This document shows positions 6,260 through 16,353 of a stretch of 32,173 nt of DNA, piece after piece. The stretch's first letter is position 1; each line of letters starts with the position of its first letter. The stretch is from IMG/VR virus record IMGVR_UViG_3300010370_000142, positions 1 through 32,173 of that record; one strand, 5' to 3'. A program made the translations under genes and the position numbers. The stretch is from a virus. Below the pieces are notes generated by a model, which saw only the letters and a program-made list of their open reading frames with translations, was not told the origin of the DNA and did not search any database.

Positions 6260-9200
6260 TTATGCCAACGCAATAGTTCTCAAATCCTTTATTCTAGGTA
6301 CATATACTTGACTTGATGAAGTAGCTATGATCTTAATTCTATATGATCTAAATGGTGGAAGTTGATCTGCAGTAAATGAATATTCTGCATAATCTAAATT
6401 CTCTGATATAAATCCAAGTTTTGATGATGGTTGAATATAGAAATCTGGATGACCAGTACTGTTGGCAACATCATAAGTTCCAAGAGAAAGATTTTCATAA
6501 CCTACAAATGGTCTGTAAATTGCAGAGAATCCTTCCTTTTCGCTAATAGCATAGAATGCTCTTATATCAGAATAACTATTGACGTGTGCATTCAAAAGCA
6601 ACTTGAGAGAGGTTGCTGGATTTTCAAGAGTAATTTCTTTACTAATATACTGGAATGCATGTGGATCCTCTGTAGCAGAATTTACTCTATTATCTGTAAT
6701 GTATTCCTGATCAGTAAATGGCTTGTTAATCCTATTTGATGTAAGAATTAAATTAACCCTTTGGAGATCAATTACAGGACTGATTCTTGCATTACTTGTT
6801 TCCAAGACAAGTCTCATATTAAGAGATTTGTTTCCTGGTAAATTTTCGAGATAATTTGACTCGTTTATATTTGAATAAATTGCTCTTGGTGAAGTGAAAT
6901 AATTTGTTGTATTGAGAGTAATAGATTGGAATCCATTATCAACATGAGGAATTTCATTTCCTCCCAAACTTACAGAACTTACAGTTCTTACTAATGCTCC
7001 TATTGAGGTTCCAGTTACTGTTGTATTGTGGACTTGTGGTGTGATTAATTCATAAGGAATATTTTGTGTTGCTTTAATATCATTTCCTCCTGCAGATTTT
7101 GTATCATTTACAAAAAGTTTCAGGAATCCACTACCATCTGATCTTCCAGTGCTTACAGTGCTTGGTCCCATATCAAGTTTAATAGTATAACTATCAAATG
7201 ATATTGGATCTTCAAGAGTAACATCTTCTAGGTTGTGAGTTTTGTTAATTCTATTCAACGAAACTCCACTCAATTCATACTTATAAACAGGTGTTCCTGC
7301 TGGATACGTTTTAACAGTACTTCCTGCACCTAAAGCTGCACCAACTGCTCTTGTAATTTGTCCTCCAATTGATCCTGTCGAAGTTTCTGTATAAGAAATA
7401 ACTTCATTTCCTATGAGCAAATATCCACGATTAGTTGTTCCAACTCCAACATGTTCAAAAGATGCAAAGTTTGTTGAATCTGCAACAGGAATTGATCCTG
7501 TTGAATTTGAAGCATACTCTGAAGTTAAAATTGTTGGAGTAACATCAGGCATTACATTTGAAATGGTAACTCTATTTTCATTAAAATACATTCCATGATT
7601 TTTATGATTTACCACTACATGTAAACCGTCAGTAATGTTAGTAACACTATCAATTGTTACTAAACCACCATTTAATGCAGTTGTTATTCCAGAATTGTTA
7701 ATGTATCTAACTGTGTTTCCAGCACCACTGGTAGCAAATTCTCCTTGAACATTGTCCAAAATAAGAGTGTTTGTATTCGCAATAGAGACAAGAGATAATC
7801 TCATATCTCTTCCAACAGAACTGATGCCAAGTGTATTGACTGTAAACACATCTCCAACCTGATATCCAAATCCAGGATTAGAAATAGTTGCTGCAACTGC
7901 TACTCCGTTTGAAATCGTGATATTTGCGGTTGCATTTGCTCCAGATCCTGTAACATTAATCAAGTTGACATTGGAATATGTTCTTGCTCCTGCTCCAATA
8001 GCTGGAGTGTATCCAATTCCAGAATTAATAATATTTAAATCACCAGTTGCAATTCCCGCATTACCAACATAGTTTCCATATGCCCCAGAACTTGTTTGTA
8101 GTACTGTATTACCAAGTGTTAATCCAGAATCTTGAACTGATGCTCCTAATCCAATTCTAACTCTTCTTGAAGTAAGAGCAAGAGAATTTGGCATTAAAGT
8201 TGCAACTTGGTTATTACCAAGAGTTAAATTTGGATTATAAAATTCTACTGATCCACTGTTACTAAAGTCTGCTCTGTAAAGAGCGAACTTCAGATCTTCC
8301 CACTGACTTGCTTCCCATGTAGAGGCATTTTGTGACTTGAAGAGTGATCCAAGATATGGTTGTTGTGCGACAAATGCTTGAGTTATTAAATCATTTTCGC
8401 CAACCCTAGAAATATAAACTTTATATTTTGTTGAAATTGCAGCAACACAAATTGCATATTCAGTCTCACCCTCCAAATAAACAGGAGCACTAAATCTAAA
8501 TGTAGTTGGAACAGATCCATCGGTGGAAACATTAACTTCATCTGGATTTAAAACAACTTCAGAGAAAGGAAGTATATTTGTTGTTGGATATCCACCCTTC
8601 ATCGTTCTAATTTGAAGAGTTACGGGCATACCCATATCATCTTTTTCTTGGAAGAATACATCACATTTTGTAATGAAAATTCCAGACTTGTCTTCAACCA
8701 AGAATGATTGTGCAAGAGGATCATACCAAATAATTCTACTATCAGCTCTACTGATTGAATCAACTTGTCTTGTTCCAACAACTTGAGAACTTACAAGACG
8801 ATCTACATTTCTAGATTCTGGTTGAACATCTCTAGTTTGAATTCTTGCATTTCTAATTGAAATAATGTTCTCTTGAATTGTTTCAATAGTTCCGCTAGAT
8901 GTAAATCTTTCAGTTGCCATCGTTTGTGCAGTGGCAAAATTATTAGTAGAATCATTGATTAATGTAAGAACTTTTTCTCCAGTTGAGAATCTTGGATTTG
9001 CTTGTATTGTTGGATCTGGAACAAAGAAACTTCCAATCAAAGTTGCAGAAATATCGGAAATAAGTCTGACATTTGATATAGTTGCTTGTGCCCCACTTGT
9101 TTGTCCAACAAGTGTCATACCTTGCTCAACATATCCTCTATATTCTGGATTATCATTCATGCTCGCAAGAGATGCAGTATCAATATTCAGAATAGTTGAA

Positions 9201-12200
9201 GTTGCAGAATATGTTGCTGGGATTGTTTGATCTCCAGAAACATATGGATTTACGGTGTAAACTTTTGTTGGTAAATTATATGGTCCAGTCTTATGATTTG
9301 ATTGAGCAACTCTAAAGTTTATTTTTGCTCTAGAAGCACCATTTGTTACCGCAGTTCCATTAGTTCTAACTTCTCCAATAACTTCTTCTCCAACCTGGAA
9401 TGTTCCAGAGATCATACTAATTTCAAGAAGTTTTGGTGTACAGTATTTTGTTACATCGACTCCATCAAAGAATGCATAAATTCTTGAATTTGGAAGAAGA
9501 CGATTAGAAACAAATTGAATGTTTCTAGATCTCATTGTCGTTATAATACTTCTATCAACAACTCTATCGCCAGTAGAAACTCTATCAAAATATTCGGTAA
9601 ATTCTGTTCTAGTTCCCGTTCTAGTTTGAATTCCAGTCTCTCTTACTTCTTGGAAAGTATCTTCCCAAACTTGAGTTACTCTATTGAAGTTCCATACACC
9701 ACCGGTTAATCCTCCATTACCACCAAAACCTCTTGCACCCCAACTTCCGCCTTGCTCACCAGCATCAACGTTTCTGTTTCTTCTTGGATTTGTTGTAGTT
9801 GTTTCGCCAGTCCAAGTTGTTGACCATGCACTCCAAACCGTTGGAGCAAATCCAGTATTTGGATCAACACCAAAATCTCTAGTTGCTCTTGACAGTGTTT
9901 CTGCATAGTTACCTTCAACCTGCTGAACATTTGCCTCAATTCTATTTGGTGTTACCCAAGTATCAGATGCGGGGGTTAATTCAAGAGTTCCGCTCCAAAA
10001 ACTTACAAGATATGGAGTTACGCTTTCTGAACGAGTTGCAAAGTTTTGGCGTAACCATTCTACTTCTCTATAATCTAGAGTAAGCACATCACCATTTCTT
10101 CTAACGTTTGTTCCCTCTGGATCTCTAAAAGATGCATCAGATGCTGCATTAATTCCAGTAACTGGTCCAAGCGACAAATCAATAGAAGTTGTATAATGAG
10201 ATGGACGAAGTTCTTTATTTCTTGGATCAATACTATTTTTAATTGGAACACCGTCTTCTTGTGTTAAAGTATTTGTAAAATTATCCACATAAAAACCAGA
10301 CTTAAATCTGTTCAATCCATTTGAATCTGGAACAAAAAGATTTGCAGTGTTTGTCTCTAATAAAGATAGAGATGTGTAATACTCAAGATTTTTAATTCTT
10401 CCTTCAAGTTTGTTGATATCAACCATTCTATATCTCTTGTAATCCAAGAAAGACACAGATGCTTGAGCAACATTATAAATGTAAGGTGGTAAAGTGATTT
10501 GAGCTATTTCTAATGAATCATCAATAGGAACTGGCAGTTCGGGAGTTTCTGATGGAACTCCATATTGAACTTGGAACTTACCTTCTTTTGATACAAAAAT
10601 TCTATCAATTCTTCCCAAATAATATGCAAAACTTATTTCAATATTTTCGTCAGATGCCAGAATATTTGGAGCAGAATTTCCAGAAGCACTAAATGTTCTA
10701 CCTAAAAATTCCAATGGAGATCTTGATCCAAGCGTTGTTGAATAATTACTAACCCTTGGTCTAATATCAATAATGTCCGTATTTCTTAAACCATTAACTG
10801 TTTTAATTTCATTAGCATAGTCAAATGAATTATAAGATTCTTTAGTTGTTATATCTCCAGTGTCAGCGGATTCATAATACCCATTTGAAAAATATACTTT
10901 AATTTTTCTTGATGGAGCCTGCGCTTCAGGTTTTCTGGTAATTCTACCATAATCATAGAACGTTGGACTTTGCCCAGTTTGGAAAGTATAATTGAATGAA
11001 ATGTCCGAACTTGAGAATGTTGTAGAACTAATAGTGCCAAGAATTCTTGACTCTTCAAAAATTACATTTTCTCCATTGATAAAATTGCCTTGATTTCTTA
11101 CGATATATTCAATTTGATAATCTGTTGTTCTAGATGCAACATAAGCAACGGCATTACTTGTTTGTCCTATAATTTTTTCACCAATAATAATGTCACTGGT
11201 TCTTCCTGAAGGACCATTCAGTGAAGTAAACGTCATTAATGGAGCAGAAGGAGTATCTGAATTGAGTGACTCATAAATTGCTAGAATTTCAATAACATCT
11301 GGTGTATTCAGAGAAATAGTTTCATCTTCGACACGAGTTCCATATGGATAGTTACCATATGTTAATCCATTATTTAAACTTGTGCTTCCAATTCCAGATC
11401 CAACATATTTTGATTTATCAACAATAACACTATTGACTCTATTTTTGTACTTCACCTTTGAAGAAATTTTTTCTTTTCTTCTTGTTGTAATTAAAGTTGC
11501 ATTACCACTCGTATCGTCAGCACCGAGATTGAAAATTTGAAGTTGCTTTCCGTTGGCAGAAATTGAAATTTTGTCTCTTGTTAAAACTTCAGAAGTTCCA
11601 TCTGAACGAACGAGACTATATCTTTCTTCATCAAATGGTAAGAATATTTCATTTGCTCCTGCAACAAGAGTTGCTCCAAGTTGATTTCCTTCAATGGTGA
11701 CATTATCTACTTTACGAATTGTAAGATTTGCTGTTGTAAGATCTACAGTTGCAATATTTCTTTTTGGAAGAGGTGTAAACAAACTGTTATCAACAGAAGA
11801 CTCTAAACTAGTCTTTTGTAGTGTAAAATCTGATACTTGTAAAGTTGATGCTGGAAGAATTGATGAGGTAATACCTGTGACTGTTCTAACCGCTGCAATT
11901 TCTATTGAGGTTGTTCCAACACTTACAACGCGAGCAAAAACAGGATTTGGGAGTGAAGTATCAGTATACGTTACAATATTAAATGGGTTGAAATTATTGG
12001 AATTAAACGCAGGAACGTTTGACCTAACAGTGCTAGTGTTCAAAACATAGCTAATTGTAGAAGCTGTTCCAGAGATTGCATCAGAAACTCCAGTAAATGT
12101 TACTGCATATCCAGAAAGGATATTTGAAACATTTGTTATTGATACTGCAGATCCAACAATCATTGATGAAACGTTTCTGAAAGTAACAGCTGTACCAGAA

Positions 12201-14761
12201 TTAATGGAATATGCTACAGTTGATCCCGTCCCAATGAAAACAAAACTATTTCCAACAGAAACAATAGAAACATTTGTTAATCCAGCACCAACACTCATTG
12301 AGGATCCTGCCCCAATTCCTGTTCCTGTAGTAAATCCAATAAAGATTTGAGTTGATCCGATACTAACAGTTTGTGATAATGCTGTAGTGTATCCAACGGA
12401 AGAAGTATTTGCCGTACTAATTGTGACAAAGTTACCATAAATTCCATTAATTGCAACATTTGTCAAAGCTGCAGTAGTTCCAACACCTGTTACCGATATT
12501 GTGCTAAAAGTTGATATTCCTGAAGTGTTTGCAACAAAAATTACGGTAGAACCAAAACTAACAACCTCTGAAATTGTAGAAGTTGTTGTAATTCCCGAAA
12601 TTGTTGATGCAGTTCCAATTTGGAAAAATGTAGATCCTACTCCAACAACTCTTGCATCTGTAATAGCGATTCCAGTGGGAGTATTTGGAGAAAAGACTGA
12701 TACTGAACTTCCAATAGAAACTCCAGTTGTAAATCCAACATAGAAAATTGTAGATCCTACAGAAACATCTGAAGTTAAAGTTGTTTGTAACCTTGTTCCT
12801 GGAGTAGTGGACGCTGAACTTATATTAACATAAGTTGCTGACACAGAAACAATTCTTGCATTTGTGTATGCAATTCCAATTGATATTGAGTCTCCTACAG
12901 ATACGTTTGCTGTTGATGACAAATAAACTGATGTAGAACCAACACCAACATTTTGAGTGAGAGTTGGGTTAAGATAAGTAATGTTTGAATTATATTTTGC
13001 TGCAGAAATAGTTGCCAGTCCAATAACAATGTCATTAGATTGAATTACATCTGCACTGAAAGTAGATGCCGCACTTACTTGACCATAAACTGACTTGACA
13101 TCTGCAATTGAATATGTTGTTACTGCTACTGCAACTCTTGGATTTTCAATTCCATCAAAAATAAAATTTTCATTTTTGATAAATTCTCCAGTTTTTTGAT
13201 ATACTGTTAATGTTGTTTCTGCATTAACATTATTTCTTAAAAATCCAGTAGCTCCACTATACTTTCCTTTGATGAATGTCGGAGTAGAAAGAGTTATTGG
13301 TTCGTTTAAAGTAATTTCAGTAAAAGTTTGTACATCATAAAGTGATACATTCCACTTATTTCTGTTTAGATTGTCGGCATCATATTGACCGGATTCTAAT
13401 TTAAAATCATAAACTCTTGCTAGTCCAATTTCTTTTCCAGATGCTTGAACTGCAGGTGCTTCCGATGCTCCATAAGAAGCAGCAAATCCAACTCTTTCAT
13501 TTCTCAAACTTAAGACAAAAGTATTTCCAATACCAATGACTGGATTACCATATACCCTATTCAAGGAAATAGTTGGACCAGTATAGTAATCAATCAGTTG
13601 GTTATTTAAACTTTTTGTTGCTCTTGGTTTTGGTGAATCGAGATATGTTGGACTAATTGTTTCTACTTCATATCCTCTAACAAGTGCTTTTCCTGGGGAA
13701 ATTTGATATAAAGCCAAACCATCTGAAGGAACAGATCCGCCATCAGTTGTTTGATTTGAGGTAAATACTCCATTATTCCCCAAATTGTCATTTAAAGACT
13801 CTTTTACGGAAACTGCAAATGGAGAAACGTAATAATCTCCAGATTCCTGATATGTTCTTCTTGCTAATTCTTCAGATAAACCTCCAAGATTATTATTCTT
13901 GGATAGAGAGCGCAAAACTCCAGCATTTACTGTAGCAAGTTCAACGAAATCATTATCGTTGAAATCATTCAAACTCTTTTTATAAAGTCTAGCAGTAATT
14001 TTTAATCTATCTGCTCCTGGAGCAGAAAAATTGTTAAATCCTCTTGAATTGTCATTTAAAGTAGGATCTAAATCAGAACTAACAACTTCTTCTCTTAAAA
14101 GAAGACCTATTCTATAAGAAGGTGTACTTGCATATTGATCTAAAAGAATAGTCTCATCCTGAACGGCAATAAATTGTCCTTTTGCAAAATAAACGCCGTT
14201 TGTAATGGAAAATGCGGAGGCAATAGAGGTGCAATTTAATGAAATTGTTGATCCAAATGGTTCTCCCGCCGCAATAACTCTTCCTCCAAAAGATACGGTT
14301 TGGTCAAGAGTTAATAGTTCACCATCTGCAAAAAATGTTGTTTCATTATCAACTGTGCTGGATCCAATATAGCTGATATAAAGAGTAGCATTTCCTCTTT
14401 CTGATTGATCTGCTCTCAAATAGTTTTTAACAACGGCAGTTACCCCAGATGATCTCCCAGTAATTTTTCTATCTACTAATTGTGGAAGATATTGAGATAA
14501 AGTAATTCCAAGATATTCGTTACTAATCTCTATAGCATGGTAGATATTGTTATACGCAATATTTCCCGGTATTACTTTTGCACCTTCTTTGAAAAAGTGC
14601 TGTCCAAATTTTTCAATTTGATTTTGCAGTATTGACTGCAATGTTGTCAATTCTCTTGCCTGTATTGGATACCCAGGTTTAAACAATACTCTATAATAAT
14701 CCTTATTTGGATCAAAATCATCAAAATATGGAGCTACGTTTAAATTAGTTTCCTGTGGCAT
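6260..14761 (-). CDS. Giant DUF4815-type virion structural protein (2833 aa), in the gp9-gp12/wac position
   Basis: The N-terminus (about residues 12-70: YFDDFDPNKDYYRVLFKPG, then PIQARELTTLQSILQNQIEK, then FFKEG) is typical of DUF4815 proteins, known as cyanophage virion structural proteins. Four tandem repeats of 61-68 residues follow at about 605-865. A Trp/Gly-rich stretch (about 1635-1690) precedes a region with RTEFTEYFDRVSTGDRVVDR and YAFFDGVDVTKYC. The most conserved part is near 2010-2160 (DPLAQSFLVEDKSGIF, KCDVFFQEKDDMGMPVTLQI, PYLGSLFKSQNASTWEASQW), a beta-sandwich-like domain known from many cyanophages. Two GGxGY repeats lie near 2240-2305. By synteny with T4 (8-9-10-11-12-wac-13) it fills the slot of the outer baseplate and short-fibre genes, so a role at the baseplate periphery or in host contact is plausible. 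The start ATG is six bases after the gp8 stop. No frameshift is visible. Confidence 0.9.
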   Translation of the reverse strand: MPQETNLNVAPYFDDFDPNKDYYRVLFKPGYPIQARELTTLQSILQNQIEKFGQHFFKEGAKVIPGNIAYNNIYHAIEISNEYLGITLSQYLPQLVDRKITGRSSGVTAVVKNYLRADQSERGNATLYISYIGSSTVDNETTFFADGELLTLDQTVSFGGRVIAAGEPFGSTISLNCTSIASAFSITNGVYFAKGQFIAVQDETILLDQYASTPSYRIGLLLREEVVSSDLDPTLNDNSRGFNNFSAPGADRLKITARLYKKSLNDFNDNDFVELATVNAGVLRSLSKNNNLGGLSEELARRTYQESGDYYVSPFAVSVKESLNDNLGNNGVFTSNQTTDGGSVPSDGLALYQISPGKALVRGYEVETISPTYLDSPKPRATKSLNNQLIDYYTGPTISLNRVYGNPVIGIGNTFVLSLRNERVGFAASYGASEAPAVQASGKEIGLARVYDFKLESGQYDADNLNRNKWNVSLYDVQTFTEITLNEPITLSTPTFIKGKYSGATGFLRNNVNAETTLTVYQKTGEFIKNENFIFDGIENPRVAVAVTTYSIADVKSVYGQVSAASTFSADVIQSNDIVIGLATISAAKYNSNITYLNPTLTQNVGVGSTSVYLSSTANVSVGDSISIGIAYTNARIVSVSATYVNISSASTTPGTRLQTTLTSDVSVGSTIFYVGFTTGVSIGSSVSVFSPNTPTGIAITDARVVGVGSTFFQIGTASTISGITTTSTISEVVSFGSTVIFVANTSGISTFSTISVTGVGTTAALTNVAINGIYGNFVTISTANTSSVGYTTALSQTVSIGSTQIFIGFTTGTGIGAGSSMSVGAGLTNVSIVSVGNSFVFIGTGSTVAYSINSGTAVTFRNVSSMIVGSAVSITNVSNILSGYAVTFTGVSDAISGTASTISYVLNTSTVRSNVPAFNSNNFNPFNIVTYTDTSLPNPVFARVVSVGTTSIEIAAVRTVTGITSSILPASTLQVSDFTLQKTSLESSVDNSLFTPLPKRNIATVDLTTANLTIRKVDNVTIEGNQLGATLVAGANEIFLPFDEERYSLVRSDGTSEVLTRDKISISANGKQLQIFNLGADDTSGNATLITTRRKEKISSKVKYKNRVNSVIVDKSKYVGSGIGSTSLNNGLTYGNYPYGTRVEDETISLNTPDVIEILAIYESLNSDTPSAPLMTFTSLNGPSGRTSDIIIGEKIIGQTSNAVAYVASRTTDYQIEYIVRNQGNFINGENVIFEESRILGTISSTTFSSSDISFNYTFQTGQSPTFYDYGRITRKPEAQAPSRKIKVYFSNGYYESADTGDITTKESYNSFDYANEIKTVNGLRNTDIIDIRPRVSNYSTTLGSRSPLEFLGRTFSASGNSAPNILASDENIEISFAYYLGRIDRIFVSKEGKFQVQYGVPSETPELPVPIDDSLEIAQITLPPYIYNVAQASVSFLDYKRYRMVDINKLEGRIKNLEYYTSLSLLETNTANLFVPDSNGLNRFKSGFYVDNFTNTLTQEDGVPIKNSIDPRNKELRPSHYTTSIDLSLGPVTGINAASDASFRDPEGTNVRRNGDVLTLDYREVEWLRQNFATRSESVTPYLVSFWSGTLELTPASDTWVTPNRIEANVQQVEGNYAETLSRATRDFGVDPNTGFAPTVWSAWSTTWTGETTTTNPRRNRNVDAGEQGGSWGARGFGGNGGLTGGVWNFNRVTQVWEDTFQEVRETGIQTRTGTRTEFTEYFDRVSTGDRVVDRSIITTMRSRNIQFVSNRLLPNSRIYAFFDGVDVTKYCTPKLLEISMISGTFQVGEEVIGEVRTNGTAVTNGASRAKINFRVAQSNHKTGPYNLPTKVYTVNPYVSGDQTIPATYSATSTILNIDTASLASMNDNPEYRGYVEQGMTLVGQTSGAQATISNVRLISDISATLIGSFFVPDPTIQANPRFSTGEKVLTLINDSTNNFATAQTMATERFTSSGTIETIQENIISIRNARIQTRDVQPESRNVDRLVSSQVVGTRQVDSISRADSRIIWYDPLAQSFLVEDKSGIFITKCDVFFQEKDDMGMPVTLQIRTMKGGYPTTNILPFSEVVLNPDEVNVSTDGSVPTTFRFSAPVYLEGETEYAICVAAISTKYKVYISRVGENDLITQAFVAQQPYLGSLFKSQNASTWEASQWEDLKFALYRADFSNSGSVEFYNPNLTLGNNQVATLMPNSLALTSRRVRIGLGASVQDSGLTLGNTVLQTSSGAYGNYVGNAGIATGDLNIINSGIGYTPAIGAGARTYSNVNLINVTGSGANATANITISNGVAVAATISNPGFGYQVGDVFTVNTLGISSVGRDMRLSLVSIANTNTLILDNVQGEFATSGAGNTVRYINNSGITTALNGGLVTIDSVTNITDGLHVVVNHKNHGMYFNENRVTISNVMPDVTPTILTSEYASNSTGSIPVADSTNFASFEHVGVGTTNRGYLLIGNEVISYTETSTGSIGGQITRAVGAALGAGSTVKTYPAGTPVYKYELSGVSLNRINKTHNLEDVTLEDPISFDSYTIKLDMGPSTVSTGRSDGSGFLKLFVNDTKSAGGNDIKATQNIPYELITPQVHNTTVTGTSIGALVRTVSSVSLGGNEIPHVDNGFQSITLNTTNYFTSPRAIYSNINESNYLENLPGNKSLNMRLVLETSNARISPVIDLQRVNLILTSNRINKPFTDQEYITDNRVNSATEDPHAFQYISKEITLENPATSLKLLLNAHVNSYSDIRAFYAISEKEGFSAIYRPFVGYENLSLGTYDVANSTGHPDFYIQPSSKLGFISENLDYAEYSFTADQLPPFRSYRIKIIATSSSQVYVPRIKDLRTIALA
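12150..12950 (-). repeat. Four tandem 61-68-residue repeats in the DUF4815-type protein
   Basis: Repeat starts are marked by the codons for GST at 12933-12940, 12750-12757, 12546-12553 and 12351-12358, giving spacings of 183, 204 and 195 bases, all multiples of three. Each unit reads approximately (V/F/I)GST-x-(I/V)(F/Y)(V/I/L), then a GVS-(I/V)G-x-S(I/V)SV stretch, a TNA/TDA-x-(I/V)V-x-V turn, an (F/Y)(V/F)-x-I-(S/G)-x-A-x-T strand and a T-T-x-x-LS/SE-x-VS end. The units are enriched in Ser, Thr, Val and Gly. Positions of the outer borders are approximate. Confidence 0.75.
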
Positions 14762-14767
14762 AGTCTT

Positions 14768-16321
14768 TTAGAATTGCAAAATGATTTTGATATCTTCTTT
14801 TTGATTTGAAGACCTAGTTATAGATGGTCTGTTGTCAATGTAAATAATATTTCCACTATATTTTTGAACTTCTGGCTCAGAAATACCATTAGTAAATTCT
14901 TGACCCAAATAGTAGGTCCTATTATTTATTACCGTAGAAAGACCACTAAAAGAAGTGTGAATCGCTAAAGTGCTTGCTGCACCAACGATACTTATAGATC
15001 CTGTATTTGCTGGAGATCCTGTAAAACGGTGTAAAGTGTAACCATACGTTGGAGAAGTATTTTGGGTTCCATTCGTATTAAAACCTGCAAAGGTTCTGTC
15101 CTGCCAATATTTTAAAACTCCAGTTGTTGAATCATAAGAGATAACTCTACCAACAGCCGTGGATCCAACTCCAATTGTTTGGGTTATGTAACTATCCGCT
15201 GAAAATGTTGCTGTTGTATAGTCTGCTCCAGTTAATTTTATTGCATACACAGCACTTGCTTTTTCTAAAGTTAAATTGTCGGTAGTTGAATTTAAAACTT
15301 TAGGACTTTCAACGATGCCAATTCTAGCAATTTCATTTCCTGTTATAAAATCTGGATTTGATGTATCATTTTCAATCCTGCTATAAATCAAAACATTTTT
15401 TGCACCCAATTCTCTATAAATATCGGCGCCATGACCTCCTTGTGGAGGTATAATTACATTAAAAGATGGTGCTGATGTTCCTACCGGAATTTTTCCAGTT
15501 AAATCTAAAGTTCCAAAGGTATATCCACTACCTCCACTCGAAACTGTTACAGATTCTACTTTTTGGTCATTGTTAATAGTTACAATTGCTTCTGCACCAC
15601 GCCCATCCCCTCTGATAGGAACTCCTGTATAAGTTCTATTTGCAGTTCCTACACCAACGCCTCTATTTGTAATTGTAACTATCTTTATTTGACCACTTGT
15701 TGCCGCATTATCTCTTACTGCAGCGACATCGGAATTTGTTGCCCAATCAATAGGGACTGGCATATAATTTGTAGTATCAAATTTAATAATATCACTTGGC
15801 TTTATTGTATAAAGATACTTCCAAATATACCCATCGCCACTAGATCCAGCTTCTCTTGGTTCCAAATCAATAAAAGTTGGTTCATCAAGAGAAGGTCTTC
15901 CCTCTGGATAATCTGGACTGGTTCCATTATGTAAGCAAATATAAACTCTATAATCACTATTCATCACATAGTAGTTTGCATCATACAAACTAAATGCATT
16001 TGATGGTTTTGATCTATTTTCTGCTCTAATGTCATGACGATACATATCATATGTAATACCAGATTGCCAAGCAATTTTTTTGATTACTGGTTTTACATCT
16101 GAAGGAGTTATTTTCTTCAGAGCAATCATTGTATCCCAATAACTAAATTCTTGGTCAAAATTATCTCTTGGATCTGGTGGACTAGAATTCCAAGTTGAAC
16201 TTATTTCTGTTGCATTTGGTAATCCAACAAAAGTGTAATATGAGTTACTTGTGGATGCAACACCGGCAATAAAGTTTTGGGCATTTAATATACGAAGTTG
16301 ATCAGTTATAATTGCAGACAT
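14768..16321 (-). CDS. gp8: Baseplate wedge subunit gp8
   Basis: Wedge protein that dimerises and joins gp10, gp7 and gp6 in the T4 baseplate. The N-terminal half matches cyanophage gp8: MSAIITDQLRILNAQNFI, SNSYYTFVGLP, WDTMIALKKITPSDVKPVI, WQSGITYDMYRHD, NYYVMNSDYRVYICLHN, and then GYIWKYLYTIKPSDIIKF followed by YMPVP. It has 517 residues against 334 in T4. The extra length is mostly in the C-terminal half, which holds two GGxGY-type repeats (about 210-224 and 253-266, VESVTVSSGGSGYTFG) and an SGA-like unit (about 386-406, GRVISYDSTTGVLKYW). The start follows a late promoter element at 16340-16347. No Shine-Dalgarno sequence is seen in the 18-base leader. Confidence 0.93.
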   Translation of the reverse strand: MSAIITDQLRILNAQNFIAGVASTSNSYYTFVGLPNATEISSTWNSSPPDPRDNFDQEFSYWDTMIALKKITPSDVKPVIKKIAWQSGITYDMYRHDIRAENRSKPSNAFSLYDANYYVMNSDYRVYICLHNGTSPDYPEGRPSLDEPTFIDLEPREAGSSGDGYIWKYLYTIKPSDIIKFDTTNYMPVPIDWATNSDVAAVRDNAATSGQIKIVTITNRGVGVGTANRTYTGVPIRGDGRGAEAIVTINNDQKVESVTVSSGGSGYTFGTLDLTGKIPVGTSAPSFNVIIPPQGGHGADIYRELGAKNVLIYSRIENDTSNPDFITGNEIARIGIVESPKVLNSTTDNLTLEKASAVYAIKLTGADYTTATFSADSYITQTIGVGSTAVGRVISYDSTTGVLKYWQDRTFAGFNTNGTQNTSPTYGYTLHRFTGSPANTGSISIVGAASTLAIHTSFSGLSTVINNRTYYLGQEFTNGISEPEVQKYSGNIIYIDNRPSITRSSNQKEDIKIILQF

Positions 16322-16339
16322 TTGACAGTGTTTTTTATT

Positions 16340-16347
16340 TATTTATC
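16340..16347 (-). promoter_or_regulatory. T4-type late promoter upstream of gp8
   Basis: GATAAATA on the coding strand, a perfect NATAAATA, 18 bases before the gp8 ATG in the 32-base gap after the giant gene. The following leader AAAAAACACTGTCAA closely resembles the gp25 leader. Confidence 0.6.
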
Positions 16348-16353
16348 AAGTGA

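Noticed and set aside
6259-6273. A TTG start at 6273 extending the 74-residue protein by five residues
   Set aside because: The ATG at 6258 gives the MDY...VEGH start that fits remembered relatives and a near-zero spacing to the upstream stop.
14923-14930. AATAAATA inside gp8 as a late promoter
   Set aside because: It lies in coding sequence (INNRTYY), no gene starts soon after it, and such A/T octamers arise easily in AT-rich DNA.
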